Origin: Burkholderia glumae LMG 2196 = ATCC 33617
Lineage (GTDB): Bacteria > Pseudomonadota > Gammaproteobacteria > Burkholderiales > Burkholderiaceae
Direction: 5' to 3'
Length of the DNA: 64,000 bases
NCBI RefSeq assembly: GCF_000960995.1
Contig: NZ_CP009434.1
Span: 1,488,001 to 1,552,000, forward strand
Position 1 is the stretch's first letter; each line of letters begins with the position of its first letter. The translations under genes were made by a program, and so were the position numbers. The notes below the pieces were generated by a model that was not told the origin of the DNA, did no database searches, and worked only from the letters and a program-made list of their open reading frames with translations. This document shows, piece after piece, positions 61,618 through 64,000 of the stretch.

Positions 61618-63702
61618 CTAGGCGGTCGGGCTCGCGCCCGTCAGCGTCAGGCGGTGGATCTGCCCGCGCACGTGAAACACCTCCGGGCCGCGCTGCATCG
61701 ACAGGCTGCGTGCCGCGCGCTCGACCAGCGTGTCGTCGACGCGCTCGGGCGCGGGCCAGTGCAGCACCAGGCGATTCACGCCGGGCACCAGCGCATCGGC
61801 AGGAATCGCCGTTTCGGCGCGGCTCCAGCTGGCGCCGACGGCGAGCGTGCCGAGCGTGCGCCCGTTGACGCTGACCGTGCAGCGGGCCGGCCCGGACAGG
61901 CCGCGCGGCACCCGGATCACGGAGCGCAGCACGGCGCCGGCACGGCCGTCCGAGATCACGGCAAAGTCCGATTCGCCGCCGATGGCCTGGTAGTAGCCCG
62001 GGTTCTCGTGAAACGGGCGCAGCGCCGCGTGGTGGCGCGCCGCGTGCTGCGGCTGCAACAGGTCCTGCGGGGTGCCGGGCCGCAGATAGGCGTCGAACAA
62101 CTGCGCGTGCCAGGCCTCGCGCACGCCGGTCTCGCCATGGCGCGCCAGCGCCCGAACCATCGCCGTCTTCAGCTCGTGGTCGGCCAGGTGCGGGTTGAGC
62201 TTGAAGCCCATGTATCGCTCCACCTGCGCGATGTCGAGATCGTCGAACGCCTGGTGCGTCCAGCGCGGCTGCAGGCAGGTCTCGAAGGCGAGGAACGAGC
62301 GGTACCAGAGCCTGACGTCGTCGGGCGCCGTGTCGATCGCCGAGTCGACCCAGTGTGCGATGATCTCGCCAGATTGCCCCCAGTTTGCGTTGTGGATCGC
62401 CGCGAGAAACATGGCGCTGGCCCGGGCCCGCGCCGACAGTGCATACGCCGGCTTGTCGTCGGCCTTGCCGGGGTCGGGCCTGCCGCAGCCGAGCGCGGTC
62501 ACCACGGCCGCCGCCACATGCCGTGCGAGCGTATCGATGCCGAGTTCGCTCAGGTGACAGTAATCGAGGAAGTGCTCGCGGCCCGGCAGCGACCCTGCCT
62601 CGGCGAAGCGCTGCGGCAGGTCCACGACGGCGATACCGGCCGCGGCGGCGTGCCGGCGCAGCGCGTCGATCGAGCGCGTATGCATGCCGGGCGCCTGCGG
62701 CACCGGCAGAATCGCCGCCATGTCGCGGGCCTTTTCGAGCCAGGGCCGCGCGGCCGGCGCGCCCTGTGCGTGCAGCAGCGCCTGGGCCTTCAGCCACAGG
62801 CTGTGCGAGGCGTAGCCGCCGTCGAGCGCGAGCATCGCGTCGGCCGCGCGTTCGAGGCGCGTAGCGTCGCCGGCCCCGCGGGCCGCCTCGGCCTCGGCGC
62901 GCAGTGCCTCCCATTGGGCGAGTGCCGGCCCCGACAGTAGGGGCGGCGCCTGCGTGAAGCCGGGCTTCCAGTCGCGCAGGTTGAATTCGGGGATCGCCAG
63001 CACCAGCTTCGCGCCGGTGCTCGCGCCGATCCGCGAGAGCGTGTCGACGAGCCGGGCGGCGAAGCCTTCCAGCGCCTGCTCGAGCGTCGCGACGAGGCCC
63101 GCGATCCCGTCGGCGCGCAGCGCCGACGACAGGCCCACCAGATCAACGTAGCCGAAGATGTCGCCGGCCGACAGCCAGTTGTTGCCGGCGAACAGCACCA
63201 GCGCGTCGGGCTGCAGCAGCTCGGCGGCGCGCGTCGAGATCTCGACGCTTTCGGTGAAGCTCATGTTGGTGCGCGCCAGGTCGAGCACCTGCACCGGCGA
63301 TGCCGAGAGCCGCTCCAGGTGCTTGTGCAGCACGCCGGCGGGCGTCAGGTAGGGGTCGTAGAGGAAGCCGCGTCCGGCCGATTCGCCGACGAACACCACG
63401 CGCCGCGCCGTGCCGTCCAACTCGAAATGATCCAGGTCCGCCCAGGTGCGCCAGTTGCCCTGCGCGTCCTGGACGCGCTCGAAACGCTGCGGATGATCGG
63501 CGCCGCGCCGCCAGCAGCCGATCGTGTCGCCGGCCCCGGCCGGCTTCGATGCGGCAGGCCCGGCGGGCGGGCGCGTCGCGGTGGCGGCCTGAATGGCGGC
63601 GGCTTCACCGAGCACCAGTGACTTGACGAGATCTATGATCTCGGGTGCGTCTCGATTCTCACCAATTAGTTGTGCCAAGCGAATTAGAGTGGGAGATGTC
63701 AT
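61618..63702 (-). CDS. SGNH/GDSL-hydrolase-like protein, 694 residues
   Basis: The N-terminal helix region (about 1-60) resembles small docking or carrier-associated segments (LIRLAQLIGENRDAPEIIDL). An SGNH core follows: block I VVFVGESAGRGFLYDP with the Ser in G-E-S, block III LFAGNNWLSAGD, and a late DYCHLSELGI resembling the catalytic D-x-x-H. The last 250 residues are a separate region ending in a beta-sandwich-like part (SVNGRTLGTLAVGASWSRAE). It may transfer or remove an acyl or carbamoyl group. It sits 15 bases after the carbamoyltransferase, suggesting they work as a pair. No signal peptide. Confidence 0.75.
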   Translation of the reverse strand: MTSPTLIRLAQLIGENRDAPEIIDLVKSLVLGEAAAIQAATATRPPAGPAASKPAGAGDTIGCWRRGADHPQRFERVQDAQGNWRTWADLDHFELDGTARRVVFVGESAGRGFLYDPYLTPAGVLHKHLERLSASPVQVLDLARTNMSFTESVEISTRAAELLQPDALVLFAGNNWLSAGDIFGYVDLVGLSSALRADGIAGLVATLEQALEGFAARLVDTLSRIGASTGAKLVLAIPEFNLRDWKPGFTQAPPLLSGPALAQWEALRAEAEAARGAGDATRLERAADAMLALDGGYASHSLWLKAQALLHAQGAPAARPWLEKARDMAAILPVPQAPGMHTRSIDALRRHAAAAGIAVVDLPQRFAEAGSLPGREHFLDYCHLSELGIDTLARHVAAAVVTALGCGRPDPGKADDKPAYALSARARASAMFLAAIHNANWGQSGEIIAHWVDSAIDTAPDDVRLWYRSFLAFETCLQPRWTHQAFDDLDIAQVERYMGFKLNPHLADHELKTAMVRALARHGETGVREAWHAQLFDAYLRPGTPQDLLQPQHAARHHAALRPFHENPGYYQAIGGESDFAVISDGRAGAVLRSVIRVPRGLSGPARCTVSVNGRTLGTLAVGASWSRAETAIPADALVPGVNRLVLHWPAPERVDDTLVERAARSLSMQRGPEVFHVRGQIHRLTLTGASPTA

Positions 63703-63717
63703 CGCGGTATTCGCTTC

Positions 63718-64000
63718 CTAGATGAAACTGTAGACGTTGTGGGCAATGCCCGACGAGACCAGCGGGGCGGTGTCGCCGAACCGCTTCAACCAGGTTTCGG
63801 GCACGTCGTCGCGATCGATCAGCGCATCTTCTACTACCAGGCAGTCGATCGCCGAGCGCAGGAAGCAGATCAGCGCGTCCTCGAAGGTGCGCACGATCGG
63901 CTCGTCCTTCAGGTTGAACGAGGTGTTGAGCAGCAACGGGCAGCCCGTGCGATGGTGGAACGCCTCGATCAGCCGCGCGTAGCGCGGGCTGACCGCCTCG
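63718..64000 (-). CDS. NodU/CmcH-family carbamoyltransferase (C-terminal part only)
   Basis: The visible 93 codons, open to the window edge, carry the C-terminal signature of O-carbamoyltransferases: RYARLIEAFHHRTGCPLLLN and TSFNLKDEPIVRTFEDALIC. These enzymes use carbamoyl phosphate and ATP to carbamoylate a hydroxyl group on a natural product. The start and the tRNA-carbamoylation-like (YrdC/Kae1) domains lie beyond the window. It is the most upstream visible gene of the cluster, 15 bases before the SGNH gene. Confidence 0.9.
   Translation of the reverse strand, partial: EAVSPRYARLIEAFHHRTGCPLLLNTSFNLKDEPIVRTFEDALICFLRSAIDCLVVEDALIDRDDVPETWLKRFGDTAPLVSSGIAHNVYSFI

Overview
The window is GC-rich and reads as a Burkholderia chromosome or large replicon, most likely of the plant-associated B. 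gladioli/glumae/plantarii group. This placement is an inference from the flagellin, the insertion-sequence families, the Rhs toxins and overall codon use; no rRNA or tRNA marker is present. It divides into an ordinary metabolic left end (1-7.3 kb), an accessory middle rich in insertion sequences (7.3-26.3 kb), a conserved metabolic operon with its regulator and flagellin (26.3-35.5 kb), a nested insertion-sequence pile-up (35.5-37.6 kb), and a large biosynthetic gene cluster that runs off the right edge (37.7-64 kb, all on the minus strand).

Left end: a class III aminotransferase (5' end outside the window), an MFS transporter, a flavin-dependent NtaA/SnaA-type monooxygenase and two small genes, one of which has its own sigma-70 promoter and terminator. 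Several remnants lie between them.

Accessory middle: a 914-bp IS5-family element, a three-gene membrane cassette whose middle gene carries a possible permuted papain-like (His...Cys) domain, and a low-GC clostripain-like lipoprotein protease. An IS481 element then sits inside a dead IS3-family element. After these comes a complete Rhs polymorphic toxin with its immunity gene, followed by a displaced second Rhs tip with a different toxin and immunity gene. That displaced tip has been split by an insert holding a DUF1778/GNAT toxin-antitoxin pair and a FinO/ProQ gene. An 865-bp IS5-family element is inserted in the last codons of the second immunity gene.

Metabolic operon: pxpA-accB-accC-pxpB-pxpC plus an NCS1 permease, divergent from a LysR regulator, with an ATC-N9-GAT box between them. 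This is a 5-oxoprolinase-type (or related lactamase) system with its own biotin carboxylase and carrier. Next comes fliC with a good sigma-28 promoter and a long leader containing a perfect 15-bp hairpin; a partial insertion sequence begins immediately after the fliC stop codon.

Biosynthetic cluster, in transcription order: carbamoyltransferase (partial), SGNH-hydrolase-like protein, MFS exporter, FAAL-ACP-C-A-PCP synthetase, TubC-C-A-PCP-C-A-PCP synthetase, KS-AT-carrier polyketide synthase, MupA-type luciferase-like monooxygenase, acyl-ACP-reductase-like dehydrogenase, penicillin-acylase-family Ntn-hydrolase and glutamine-dependent NAD synthase. The genes are tightly packed or overlapping. 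The layout predicts a fatty-acylated tri-amino-acid/malonate intermediate that is oxidised, released without a thioesterase, deacylated by the acylase and carbamoylated. I do not recognise the product. This is the most interesting system in the window.
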